From an uncultured Draconibacterium sp. (GTDB lineage: Bacteria; Bacteroidota; Bacteroidia; Bacteroidales; Prolixibacteraceae), in assembly GCF_963675585.1 (NCBI RefSeq), contig NZ_OY776414.1, positions 1,901,001 to 1,965,000 on the forward strand: a stretch of 64,000 nt of DNA, in the 5' to 3' direction. Numbering within the stretch: the stretch's first letter is position 1; each line of letters opens with the position of its first letter. Under the pieces are notes generated by a model, which did not search any database, had not been told where the DNA came from, and saw nothing but the letters and a program-made list of their open reading frames with translations. Positions 53,953-62,366 of this stretch are shown here, piece by piece. The position numbers were made by a program, and so were the translations under genes.

Positions 53953-56685
53953 ATGCAAAAATCACTCCTTTTGAAGTCTTGCCTTTTTATTCTACTGGTA
54001 TTAAATACTACCTTTCTTTTTGCTGAAAGCCAAAAAATTCTGATCAGTGAATTTATGGCCATCAACTCGAATGTTATTGCCGACAAAGATGGCGATTACA
54101 GTGACTGGATTGAATTGTTTAATCCGGGAGAAGAGGATGTAAATTTAAAGGGATGGTTTCTTACAGATAAAGCCGATAATTTACAAAAATGGGAGTTCCC
54201 TGAACTTATACTTGAATCAGGGAAATACCTGCTTGTGTTTGCATCCGAAAAAAAAAGAGATGATCCGGCTGGTGAATTGCACACCAATTTTAAACTTTCG
54301 GGCTCCGGCGAATTCCTGTCCATTGTTGAACCCGATGGCACCATTTCTCATTCGTATGGAGAAATGTATCCGGCACAACGTGAGGATATTTCATATGGAA
54401 TTTACCAGGGGCAGCTTGTGTTTTTTGACAAACCAACTCCCGGAGCACAAAATATTCTGGGAAATCTGGTTCAGGCTCCACAGTTTAGCAAAACCCGAGG
54501 TTTTTATGATGCACCTTTTCAGGCAACACTTTCATCCATTGGCAACGGAAATAAAATATATTACACAACCAATGGCACCCGCCCCACTGTTGAAACCGGA
54601 ACTTTGTATACAGGTACTGTAAATATTACCACCACTACCCCACTCAGCGCAATTGCTGTTAATACTGAAGGAGTAGCCAGCGAGATTATTTCGCATAGCT
54701 ATTTTTTCATAAACGACATTGTAAAACAATCGAATACTCAAACTGGATATCCGGCAACCTGGGGACCATTAAAATTTGGTGCCGGCAATGCCCCCGCCGA
54801 TTACGAAATGGATCCTCAAATATGCAACAGCAACGATTACAAAGATTTGATGGACGATGCATTAACTTCCATACCAACTTTGTCGGTTGTAACAAATCCC
54901 GGCTTCCTTTTTTCTCACGAATTAAACCAGGTAAATGGCGGTATTTACATCTACACCGGAAATACCGGTCAGGGTTATGCCGGAAAAGATTGGGAACGCC
55001 CAGCTTCTGTGGAATATTATGATCCGGCCAGCAACAAACAGTTTCAGGTGAATTGCGGTTTGCGATTGCACGGTGGCAACAGCCGAATTCCGGACAACAG
55101 CGCCAAACATTCGTTCCGCTTGTCGTTTCGAAGTATGTACGGCCCGTCAAAACTAAATTTCAATCTGTTTGATGAAGAAGGTGCTACCAATGAATTTAAC
55201 TCACTTGTGCTGCGTGCCGGATACAATTATTCGTGGATGACAAATGTTCCCGGCTCACGCAGAAATGCACAATTTTTACGCGATCCTTTTGCAAAGGGTG
55301 CACAGCGTGCAATCGGGCAGGTTTCAGCTCAAGAACGATTTGTACATCTGTATTTAAATGGCTTATACTGGGGTTTGTATAACGTTTCAGAAAAATTAAC
55401 CAACGATTTTATGGAATCGTACATGGGAGGAAACGAAGATGATTACGACATTATAAAAGATCATGGCGGACAAGTAGATGGATATTGGCAAGCCTGGAGT
55501 GCTTTGTATAACCAGGCCAAAGCCGGTTTAGCCAGCAATACAAATTATCAAAAGGTTCAGGGCAAAAATCCGGATGGGACAATAAACACAAGTTACGACA
55601 ATCTTCTGGACGTTACTCATCTGATTGGCTACATGCAATACAACATGTACATTGGCAATCTTGACTGGGACCACAACAACTGGATAGCTGCCCGAAACCG
55701 GGTAAGTAACGATGCAGGATTCCGTTTTTTTGCCTGGGATGCCGAAACCTCGTTAACGAGTGTAAATACAAATGTTGTTGACGAAAATAACGAAGGAAAT
55801 CCAAGTTGGTTTTACCAGCTAATGCAAGGCAACGAAGACTTTCGCATGCTATTTGCAGACCAGATTCAAAAGAATTTTTTCGATGGTGGTGCTTTAACTC
55901 CCGAACCGTGTATTGAACGCTACTCGCAACTTGCCAACGAAATTGACCTTGCCATTATTGCTGAATCTGCCCGTTGGGGAGATTATCGAAAAGATGTAAT
56001 GCCCTCTGATAACGACCGCATTTTATACACCCGAAACAATCACTGGCTACCACAGAAGGAATATTTGCTAAACAACTATTTCCCTTACCGGACAGATATC
56101 GTGGTAAATCAGTTTCGCCAAATTGGATTGTTCCCGAACATTGAAGCACCGGTTTTTAGTGAAGAAAGTGGCGAAAAAACCACAGCAATTAACCTGGGAA
56201 TGACTACCAATTACGGCGACATTTATTATACCACCGATGGCAGCGATCCTCGTGAATCAATCACTTCAAATGTTTCGTCAGCGGCACAACTATTTACAAG
56301 CGAGCTCCCATTGTCTACCGATATTACGGTTAAGGCACGGGCAAAGTCGGGTAACGAATGGTCGCCGATAACCATTGGAAATTATATTTTTAAAGGTGTA
56401 ACTGCAGCTGCAGAAATTGATGAAACCGACTTTTCGCATGGAAACTACCCAAATCCATTTCGCGAATCAACACAAATACATTACACGCTTCCTGCTGACG
56501 GGCAACTTCAGATTGACATTATTTCGATGGATGGAAGACTTGTAAAAAGGGTTTTTGACGGCTATCAGCTTCAGGGCTACAATTCGGTAAAATGGACGCC
56601 TGAATCACAGGTGTCTGGCATTTTTATTTATCGCATCAATTATGAGAATGAAAACTATTTTGGAAAAATAATTCGAAAACAATAA
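53953..56685 (+). CDS. CotH-kinase-domain protein with lamin-tail and T9SS domains
   Basis: A 910-residue exported protein. Domains in order: signal (1-24); lamin-tail domain (about 28-140, ISEFMAINSNVIADKDGDYSDW); chitobiase/FN3-like Ig domain (about 185-250, KIYYTTNGTRPT); CotH kinase-like domain (about 290-700, LYWGLYNVSEKLTNDFMESY, FRFFAWDAETSLTSV); a second Ig-like domain (about 735-825, DIYYTTDGSDPR); T9SS sorting domain (about 830-910, GNYPNPFRESTQIHYTL). CotH proteins are atypical kinases that can phosphorylate secreted proteins, or act as structural proteins. Its presence in a pectinase operon is unexplained; a surface scaffold or modifying role is possible. Confidence 0.8.
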   Translation: MQKSLLLKSCLFILLVLNTTFLFAESQKILISEFMAINSNVIADKDGDYSDWIELFNPGEEDVNLKGWFLTDKADNLQKWEFPELILESGKYLLVFASEKKRDDPAGELHTNFKLSGSGEFLSIVEPDGTISHSYGEMYPAQREDISYGIYQGQLVFFDKPTPGAQNILGNLVQAPQFSKTRGFYDAPFQATLSSIGNGNKIYYTTNGTRPTVETGTLYTGTVNITTTTPLSAIAVNTEGVASEIISHSYFFINDIVKQSNTQTGYPATWGPLKFGAGNAPADYEMDPQICNSNDYKDLMDDALTSIPTLSVVTNPGFLFSHELNQVNGGIYIYTGNTGQGYAGKDWERPASVEYYDPASNKQFQVNCGLRLHGGNSRIPDNSAKHSFRLSFRSMYGPSKLNFNLFDEEGATNEFNSLVLRAGYNYSWMTNVPGSRRNAQFLRDPFAKGAQRAIGQVSAQERFVHLYLNGLYWGLYNVSEKLTNDFMESYMGGNEDDYDIIKDHGGQVDGYWQAWSALYNQAKAGLASNTNYQKVQGKNPDGTINTSYDNLLDVTHLIGYMQYNMYIGNLDWDHNNWIAARNRVSNDAGFRFFAWDAETSLTSVNTNVVDENNEGNPSWFYQLMQGNEDFRMLFADQIQKNFFDGGALTPEPCIERYSQLANEIDLAIIAESARWGDYRKDVMPSDNDRILYTRNNHWLPQKEYLLNNYFPYRTDIVVNQFRQIGLFPNIEAPVFSEESGEKTTAINLGMTTNYGDIYYTTDGSDPRESITSNVSSAAQLFTSELPLSTDITVKARAKSGNEWSPITIGNYIFKGVTAAAEIDETDFSHGNYPNPFRESTQIHYTLPADGQLQIDIISMDGRLVKRVFDGYQLQGYNSVKWTPESQVSGIFIYRINYENENYFGKIIRKQ

Positions 56686-56719
56686 CCGGTGTTTCCATAT
56701 ACGTTTTCCCCACTTTTCT

Positions 56720-56754
56720 ATTCGATTTTTGCTGTTTTAAGGTAAAAATCGAAT
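56720..56754 (+). terminator. Inverted repeat after the CotH gene, possible terminator
   Basis: ATTCGATTTTT and AAAAATCGAAT are perfect 11-base arms separated by 13 bases, 34 bases after the CotH stop. The stem is A+T-rich and no long T run follows, so it may be a weak terminator or a regulatory palindrome ahead of the DeoR gene. Confidence 0.4.
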
Positions 56755-56889
56755 GGATTATTTCTTAAAAACACAAAAAGACACTGAAATTTTATTCTTA
56801 CAGCCATTATAAACACCTGTAATTGTTAGCAATTAATTAGGAATCAACAATTTTATTCTTATTTGTTTTTACTTTCGATTTTTTTCGTT

Positions 56890-56897
56890 TAGTTTTG
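56890..56897 (+). promoter_or_regulatory. -7 element in front of the DeoR gene
   Basis: TAGTTTTG fits TAnnTTTG and lies 22 bases before the ATG at 56920. A TTTG at 56862-56865 is 24 bases upstream, slightly farther than usual. It would start a separate transcript for the apiose genes. Confidence 0.4.
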
Positions 56898-56919
56898 AAT
56901 AACCAAAATAACGAAAGAA

Positions 56920-57693
56920 ATGCTTGCAAATCAACGTCGCGATAAAATACTTGAACTTCTGAAAGAAGATGGTTCGGCTAAAGTGATTAAACTGGCCAAA
57001 ATTTTTAAAGTTTCCGAAGTAACAATCCGTCAGGATCTGGAAAAACTCGAAAAGGATGGTTTTATAAAACGCGAACACGGAGGTGCTTTCCTGAAAAATG
57101 TGGAAGACAGTGTAAAATCGTTTATTCCGCTTAACAAAGACAACCTGGACAAAAAACAGATTATTGGCAAAGTAGCTGCCGATCTGATTGAAACAGGTGA
57201 AATCATCATTCTGGATTCGGGTTCTACAACCACTGAGATTGCCAAAAACCTGATTGGTCGCAAAGGAATTACCGTAATTACAAATGCTTTGAACATTGCG
57301 TTAATGCTTGGTGCAGAATCGGGAATTGAAGTAATTGTTACCGGTGGAGAATTTAAACCTCCAACACTTTCACTTACCGGCCAAAAGGCGGCTACCTTTT
57401 TCGAAGACATTCATGTTGACAAGTTATTTCTTGCAACAGCCGGGATTTCATTACGATCGGGTCTTACCTACCCCAGTATAAGCGATATTGTTGTAAAAAA
57501 GGCAATGATCGATGCAGCCGACACGACATATCTGGTGGCCGACTCAAGTAAGATTGGGAAAAATGCTTTTGCAAGTTTGGGTGCACTTTCGTTAATCGAT
57601 TTCATCATCACCGATGAAGCCATTGATAAAAATCGGCTTCAGCTTTTCCGCGATCACGAGATAGAGATATTAATTGCCAAAGAAGACAAATAA
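56920..57693 (+). CDS. DeoR/GlpR-family transcriptional regulator
   Basis: A 257-residue regulator. The winged helix is at about 6-58 (RRDKILELLKEDGSAK, EVTIRQDLEKLEKDGFIKREHGGA). The effector domain, related to phosphosugar isomerases, has ILDSGSTTTEIAKNL and VIVTGGEFKPPTLSLTG. DeoR proteins usually repress a sugar operon and are released by a phosphorylated intermediate. It heads the gene run for DUF1593, FGGY kinase, isomerase and transketolase, and so probably senses apulose phosphate or a related ester. It is separated from the CotH gene by 234 bases holding an inverted repeat and a promoter candidate. Confidence 0.92.
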   Translation: MLANQRRDKILELLKEDGSAKVIKLAKIFKVSEVTIRQDLEKLEKDGFIKREHGGAFLKNVEDSVKSFIPLNKDNLDKKQIIGKVAADLIETGEIIILDSGSTTTEIAKNLIGRKGITVITNALNIALMLGAESGIEVIVTGGEFKPPTLSLTGQKAATFFEDIHVDKLFLATAGISLRSGLTYPSISDIVVKKAMIDAADTTYLVADSSKIGKNAFASLGALSLIDFIITDEAIDKNRLQLFRDHEIEILIAKEDK

Positions 57694-57701
57694 CCCGGCT
57701 T

Positions 57702-59144
57702 ATGAAAAAAGTATTTATTCTCTTTGCTTTCATCCCCTTTTTAATTGCTCAAATAAATGCACAAACAAATCAAAAACAACGATTAATAGTACTAACCGAC
57801 ATTGAAGCCGATCCGGACGACTCGCAAAGTCTTGTCCGACTGCTGCTTTATTCCAATCAAATTGAAATTGAAGGTTTAATAGCCACAACTTCGATCCACC
57901 AGAAAGCCAGAGTTGCACCGGAAACAATTCACAGCATTTTAGGTGCCTACGAAAAAGTTCAGCCGAATTTATTAAAGCACGAAACGGGTTTTCCTGCGGC
58001 GAGCGATTTGCACAAGATTGTAAAACAAGGCTTGCCGGTTTTTGGCATGAACGGGGTTGGAAAAGGCAAGGATTCTGAAGGATCGGAATGGATTATTAAA
58101 GTTCTGGAAAAGGACGACAACAGACCTGTGTGGATTTCGGTCTGGGGCGGCCCAAATACCTTGGCACAGGCACTTTGGAAAATCAAAGAGCGTAAAAGTA
58201 AACGCGAAGCAAAACGATTGATCAGTAAATTGAAAGTTTATACCATTTCAGATCAAGACGACACAGGAATTTGGATTCGTAAAAACTTCCCTGAACTGTT
58301 TTATATCGTTAGCATAGGAAATTATTGGGATGCAACCTGGAACGCAATCAACTCGGTAATAGACGGTGCCAACAATGAAGTTATCAGCAACAACTGGCTT
58401 GCAAAAAATATTCAGCAAGGCCATGGTCCGCTTGGGGCACAATATCCTGATGTTGCTTACGGTATGGAAGGAGACACACCGGCCTGGTTAATGTTGATTC
58501 AAAACGGATTAAACAATGAAGCCAACCCAAACTGGGGAAGTTGGGGCGGACGATATGAATTATACATTCCTGAACCCTTAAAAGAGCCCATTATTCCTGT
58601 ATTTATTGGAGGCGCCGAATACGAACCTGAAAGCCGCCCAATCTGGACCAATGCCGATGATACGTTTACACCACGACTTCCGAACAAATACGGAAGAGCA
58701 ATTCGCAAAGACACGGCTACGTACACAAATAACAAAGTAACCTTGTGGCGATGGAGAGAAGATTTTCAGAATGATTTTGCCGCCAGAATGGATTGGTGCA
58801 CCTCGTCGTTTGAAGAAGCAAACCATCCACCTGTTCCGGCATTGGGGCACCCCGACAAAATAACAGTAAAATCAGGCGAAATATTTAGTCTTGATGCCAG
58901 TGGAACTACCGATCCGGATGGAGATAATTTAAGTTATTGGTGGTTTCAATACCCCGAAGCAGGTTCGTATTCGAAAACGATAAGTTTTGATCCTTATTCC
59001 GAAAATCTTTACAACCTGCACACCATAGTTGCTCCGGAAGTTGAGAAAACCGAAACGGCGCATTTTATTTTAAAAGTCACCGACAAAGGAACACCAGCTT
59101 TGTCAAGATACAAAAGAGTAATTGTAACAATACTGCCCAACTAG
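57702..59144 (+). CDS. Secreted DUF1593 nucleoside-hydrolase-like protein
   Basis: A 480-residue exported protein (signal 1-20, ending INAQ). Residues about 26-300 match the DUF1593/Sde182 nucleoside-hydrolase-like domain: LTDIEADPDDSQSLVRLLLY (31-50) carries the Asp cluster that binds calcium in nucleoside hydrolases, then WGGPNTLAQALW and ISDQDDTGIWIR. The last 90 residues (KSGEIFSLDASGTTDPDGDN onward) are a PKD/Ig-like sheet found in Sde182 relatives. Nucleoside hydrolases cleave ribofuranosides. As it lies between the DeoR gene and the kinase, a secreted hydrolase of a furanosidic sugar such as apiofuranose is worth testing. No characterised activity is known to me. Confidence 0.8.
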   Translation: MKKVFILFAFIPFLIAQINAQTNQKQRLIVLTDIEADPDDSQSLVRLLLYSNQIEIEGLIATTSIHQKARVAPETIHSILGAYEKVQPNLLKHETGFPAASDLHKIVKQGLPVFGMNGVGKGKDSEGSEWIIKVLEKDDNRPVWISVWGGPNTLAQALWKIKERKSKREAKRLISKLKVYTISDQDDTGIWIRKNFPELFYIVSIGNYWDATWNAINSVIDGANNEVISNNWLAKNIQQGHGPLGAQYPDVAYGMEGDTPAWLMLIQNGLNNEANPNWGSWGGRYELYIPEPLKEPIIPVFIGGAEYEPESRPIWTNADDTFTPRLPNKYGRAIRKDTATYTNNKVTLWRWREDFQNDFAARMDWCTSSFEEANHPPVPALGHPDKITVKSGEIFSLDASGTTDPDGDNLSYWWFQYPEAGSYSKTISFDPYSENLYNLHTIVAPEVEKTETAHFILKVTDKGTPALSRYKRVIVTILPN

Positions 59145-59209
59145 CAGGAGCTTGGGAAAGAGCAAAAATGATTTAAATTTTTTAAGGAATGTTTTAACAA
59201 ACCAGTACA

Positions 59210-60709
59210 ATGAGTTCTACTGAAAAAAAATACATAATAACCATCGATCAAAGTACATCGGCAACAAAAGTAATGCTGTTTAATAAAAAGGCTGAACTGG
59301 TCGAACGAATCAGCATTCCGCATCAGCAGTACTACCCGCAGGATGGTTTTGTTGAACACGATGCCGAAGAAATATTCAGCAATGTGATTTCAGGCTTAAA
59401 TATTTTGATTTCGAAAACAAAAGTGCAGGAATCGGACATTGCAGGAATTGGCATTACCAACCAACGTGAAACCTCGCTGATTTGGGATAAAACCACTGGG
59501 AAGCCGGTTGCAAATGCTGCGGTTTGGCAATGCCAGCGCGGAGCTGCACTTTGCAAAGAGCTACTTGAAACCGAATGGAGTGAAAAGATTCAAAAGAAAA
59601 CAGGTTTACGAATCGACCCCTATTTTTCGGCAAGTAAATTAAGCTGGATAATGAAAAACACTGCGGGACTGGCAGAAAAAGCCCAAAACGGCGATTTAAT
59701 GCTGGGAACAATGGACAGTTGGTTGTTGTACAAGCTTACTGCGGGGAAAGTGCATGCCACCGATTATTCGAACGCCTGCCGCACTATGCTTTTCAACATA
59801 CATACCTTGGACTGGGATAGCGAAATTCTGGACTTGTTTCAGTTACATGCTTCCATGTTTCCTGAAGTAAAATTTAGCGACGAAGTTTTTGGATACACTG
59901 ATTCTTCGGTTGTTTTCGAAAATCCAATCGCCATTTCCGGATTGATTGGAGACTCGCACGGTGCCTTGTTCGGTCAGAATTGTTTTACTCCCGGCATGGC
60001 TAAATCTACTTACGGAACCGGTTCTTCGATGATGATGAACATTGGCGAAGAAGCTCTGGCAGCTCCTGATGGTCTGGTAACATCGGTGGGATATGGCCGC
60101 GATAAAAAAATACATTACGTTTTTGAGGGAAATATACATTGTACAGGAGACACACTAAACTGGTTAAAAAATGAAGTTCAGCTCATTACCGATGCATCAG
60201 AAACTGAGCCGCTGGCCAATTCTGTTGAAAATAACAACGGCGTGTACTTTGTGCCGGCTTTTGTTGGTTTGGGCGCTCCATACTGGGACAATGAGGCGCG
60301 TGCCTGTCTGTCGGGGATGCCTCGAAACACAAGCAAAGCACACATTGTGAGAGCTGCGTTGGAAAGTATTGCCTACCAGGTAAAAGATCTGGTTTCGTTG
60401 ATGGAAGAAAAAGGTGGTATTCCCTTAAAAGAACTACGTGTTGATGGTGGGCCAACCCGTAATAATTTTTTGATGCAGTTTCAATCGGATATACTAAGCC
60501 GCGAAGTAGTTTGTTCCGACATTGAAGAAATATCGGCACTTGGTGCAACTTTTTTGGCCGGACTTGCCACCGGTTTTTGGAACGGTTTAAATGAAATAAA
60601 AGCGCTTCGAAAAGCAGGAAAAGTATTCGAACCAAAAATGGAAAAAGAAACAATAGCTCTGCTGGGTGCCGGATGGGAAAAAGCGGTTGAACGAGCACGA
60701 TTATACTAA
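59210..60709 (+). CDS. aplK: FGGY kinase, probable D-apulose kinase
   Basis: A 499-residue cytoplasmic FGGY kinase, close to glycerol kinase in overall pattern: DQSTSATK (13-20), GITNQRE (81-87), Trp106, DPYFSASKLSW, TDYSNACRTML and VDGGPTRNNFLMQFQSDIL. The catalytic-base motif is GDSHGALFGQ (Asp248) where glycerol kinase has GDQQ, so a substrate-contacting residue differs. With a FucI-type isomerase and split transketolase directly downstream, the set equals the known apiose pathway, in which AplK phosphorylates D-apulose at C4. Glycerol kinase is the alternative but fits neither the context nor the active-site change. Confidence 0.7.
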   Translation: MSSTEKKYIITIDQSTSATKVMLFNKKAELVERISIPHQQYYPQDGFVEHDAEEIFSNVISGLNILISKTKVQESDIAGIGITNQRETSLIWDKTTGKPVANAAVWQCQRGAALCKELLETEWSEKIQKKTGLRIDPYFSASKLSWIMKNTAGLAEKAQNGDLMLGTMDSWLLYKLTAGKVHATDYSNACRTMLFNIHTLDWDSEILDLFQLHASMFPEVKFSDEVFGYTDSSVVFENPIAISGLIGDSHGALFGQNCFTPGMAKSTYGTGSSMMMNIGEEALAAPDGLVTSVGYGRDKKIHYVFEGNIHCTGDTLNWLKNEVQLITDASETEPLANSVENNNGVYFVPAFVGLGAPYWDNEARACLSGMPRNTSKAHIVRAALESIAYQVKDLVSLMEEKGGIPLKELRVDGGPTRNNFLMQFQSDILSREVVCSDIEEISALGATFLAGLATGFWNGLNEIKALRKAGKVFEPKMEKETIALLGAGWEKAVERARLY

Positions 60710-60738
60710 TAACAATGTAAAAATTGAATGAATGATAA

Positions 60739-60794
60739 AGATTCCTCATTTCATTCGGAATGACAATTTACATGCTTATTTATGGAAGGAATCT
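60739..60794. repeat. Dispersed short repeat, copy 2, with flanking inverted arms
   Basis: AGATTCCTCATTTCATTCGG, followed by AATGACAA, is the inverse of the repeat at 23296-23340 (TTGTCATT...GGAATC). AGATTCCT (60739-60746) and AGGAATCT (60787-60794) form an 8-base inverted pair around it, so the whole can fold as a hairpin in the kinase-isomerase gap. Confidence 0.5.
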
Positions 60795-60829
60795 CAGTAA
60801 AACAAAAATAAAATCATAAAAAAAATACA

Positions 60830-62245
60830 ATGAAACAGACAAAACAAACATTTGGCGTAATCATCGCCACTCGTAACATTTTTAATTCGAAACTGGCAAC
60901 CGATGCACGGGCCAAAGTTTTGGACAAACTCAACAAAATGGGTTTTGACACCGTTATTTTACCATCGGAAGAAACTCCCACAGGAAACATTGAAGGATAT
61001 GCTGATGCAGTAAAATGTGCAAAATATTTCAAAGACCATGCTGATGTTATTGAAGGTATCGTGGTGGTTCTTCCTAATTTTGGTGATGAACTTGGCGTGG
61101 TAAATTCCATTAAAATGTCGGGCTTAAACGTACCGGTTTTGGTTCAGGCAGTTGACGACGACAATGACAAAGTGGATGTTAAAAGCCGTCGCGACGCGTT
61201 TTGCGGAAAACTTTCGGTTTGTAACAACTTTTATCAGTACGGAATTAAATTTACCGATACCATTTACCACACTTACAGTCTCGACAGTGAAGAATTTACA
61301 ACAGACATCAATAAATTTGCAGGCATTTGCCGCGTTGTAAAAGGGTTGCAGGGCTTGCGTGTTGGCGCCATCGGAACCCGTCCTATTGGTTTTCAAACCA
61401 TGCGTTTCAGCGAAAAATTATTGCAAAAATACGGCATTACCATTGTTCCGGTTGATATGTCGGAGATTATTGCTGCTGCCGAAAAAATCAGCGATACCGA
61501 CCCGGCTGTTCTCGCTAAAGTGGAAGACATTCAAAACTACGGAACCTGCTCCATTGCACACAAAGGCAAAATTGCAAAACAAGCACGTTTTGGCTTGGCC
61601 GTTGAAAACTGGATTCAGGAAAATAACATTGATATCTCAGCCATTCAATGTTGGGAATCGCTGGAGAAAAACTTTGGTTGTGCAGCCTGTGTAACCATGA
61701 GTATGATGGGCGAAAAACTGATGCCGTCGGCTTGTGAAGTGGATGTGGCCGGAACCATTTCGATGTACGCACTGGCACTGGCAGCGCAAACTCCATCGGC
61801 TATTTTAGACTGGAACAACAATTTTGCACAAGACCGCAACAAAGTTGTTTGTACGCATTGTAGCAATTACCCAAAATCATTTTTTCAGAATGAAATTGAA
61901 ATTGGAAGCCTCGACGTACTAGGAACTGTTTTGGGTAGCGAAGACACTTTTGGTGCAGTAAAAGGAAAAGTGGCAGCCGGAAATATGACCTACTTCCGTA
62001 TCTCAACCGATGATACTAAAGGTTTGATAAAATCGTACCTGGGTGAAGGAGAAATGACTGACGATCCTTACGGAATGGATGGAGGTATTGCAGTTTGCGA
62101 AATTCCAAATCTGCAAAACCTGATGAAATACATGTGCAAAAACGGATTTGAACACCACGTTGCAATGGTTCGTGGTAACGTTTCTGAAATTCTGGAAGAA
62201 GCGATCGGAAACTACCTTGGCTGGGATTTGTACAAGCACGAATAA
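60830..62245 (+). CDS. L-fucose isomerase-family enzyme, probable D-apiose isomerase
   Basis: A 471-residue cytoplasmic protein of the FucI/AraA isomerase fold. Metal ligand candidates are Glu276 (CWESLE), Asp305 (ACEVDVAGT) and His343 (CTHCSN). The N-terminal domain has VVVLPNFGDELG, and the middle GAIGTRPIGFQTMRFSE as in other members. Such enzymes interconvert aldoses and ketoses with manganese. Directly followed by an AptAB-like transketolase and preceded by an FGGY kinase, the substrate is most likely D-apiose, giving D-apulose. L-fucose or L-arabinose are less likely because a matching aldolase or epimerase is lacking. Confidence 0.72.
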   Translation: MKQTKQTFGVIIATRNIFNSKLATDARAKVLDKLNKMGFDTVILPSEETPTGNIEGYADAVKCAKYFKDHADVIEGIVVVLPNFGDELGVVNSIKMSGLNVPVLVQAVDDDNDKVDVKSRRDAFCGKLSVCNNFYQYGIKFTDTIYHTYSLDSEEFTTDINKFAGICRVVKGLQGLRVGAIGTRPIGFQTMRFSEKLLQKYGITIVPVDMSEIIAAAEKISDTDPAVLAKVEDIQNYGTCSIAHKGKIAKQARFGLAVENWIQENNIDISAIQCWESLEKNFGCAACVTMSMMGEKLMPSACEVDVAGTISMYALALAAQTPSAILDWNNNFAQDRNKVVCTHCSNYPKSFFQNEIEIGSLDVLGTVLGSEDTFGAVKGKVAAGNMTYFRISTDDTKGLIKSYLGEGEMTDDPYGMDGGIAVCEIPNLQNLMKYMCKNGFEHHVAMVRGNVSEILEEAIGNYLGWDLYKHE

Positions 62246-62324
62246 GAAAGGAAAAAGGCTAAAGGCAAAAGTAAAAAGTAAAAAGGTAAAAGTGAGAATC
62301 TTTGATCTTTGATCTTGAATCTTG
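62246..62324. repeat. Low-complexity intergenic repeat
   Basis: The first 50 bases are almost all A and G with repeated AAAGTAAAAAG-like units; then ATCTTTGATCTTTGATCTTG shows a 7-base tandem TTTGATC. It lies between the isomerase and transketolase genes. It makes no open frame of note. Confidence 0.45.
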
Positions 62325-62366
62325 TACAATTTACTGCCTTTAATCCAAACCTTAAATCAAATAGAA

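Noticed and set aside
59210-60709. Glycerol kinase
   Set aside because: GDSH replaces GDQQ and the isomerase-transketolase context fits apulose; no glycerol facilitator or glycerol-phosphate dehydrogenase nearby. Not fully excluded.
62322-62366. TTG start for the transketolase A subunit
   Set aside because: The added residues come from the repeat-containing gap; ATG at 62367 gives a normal transketolase N-terminus.
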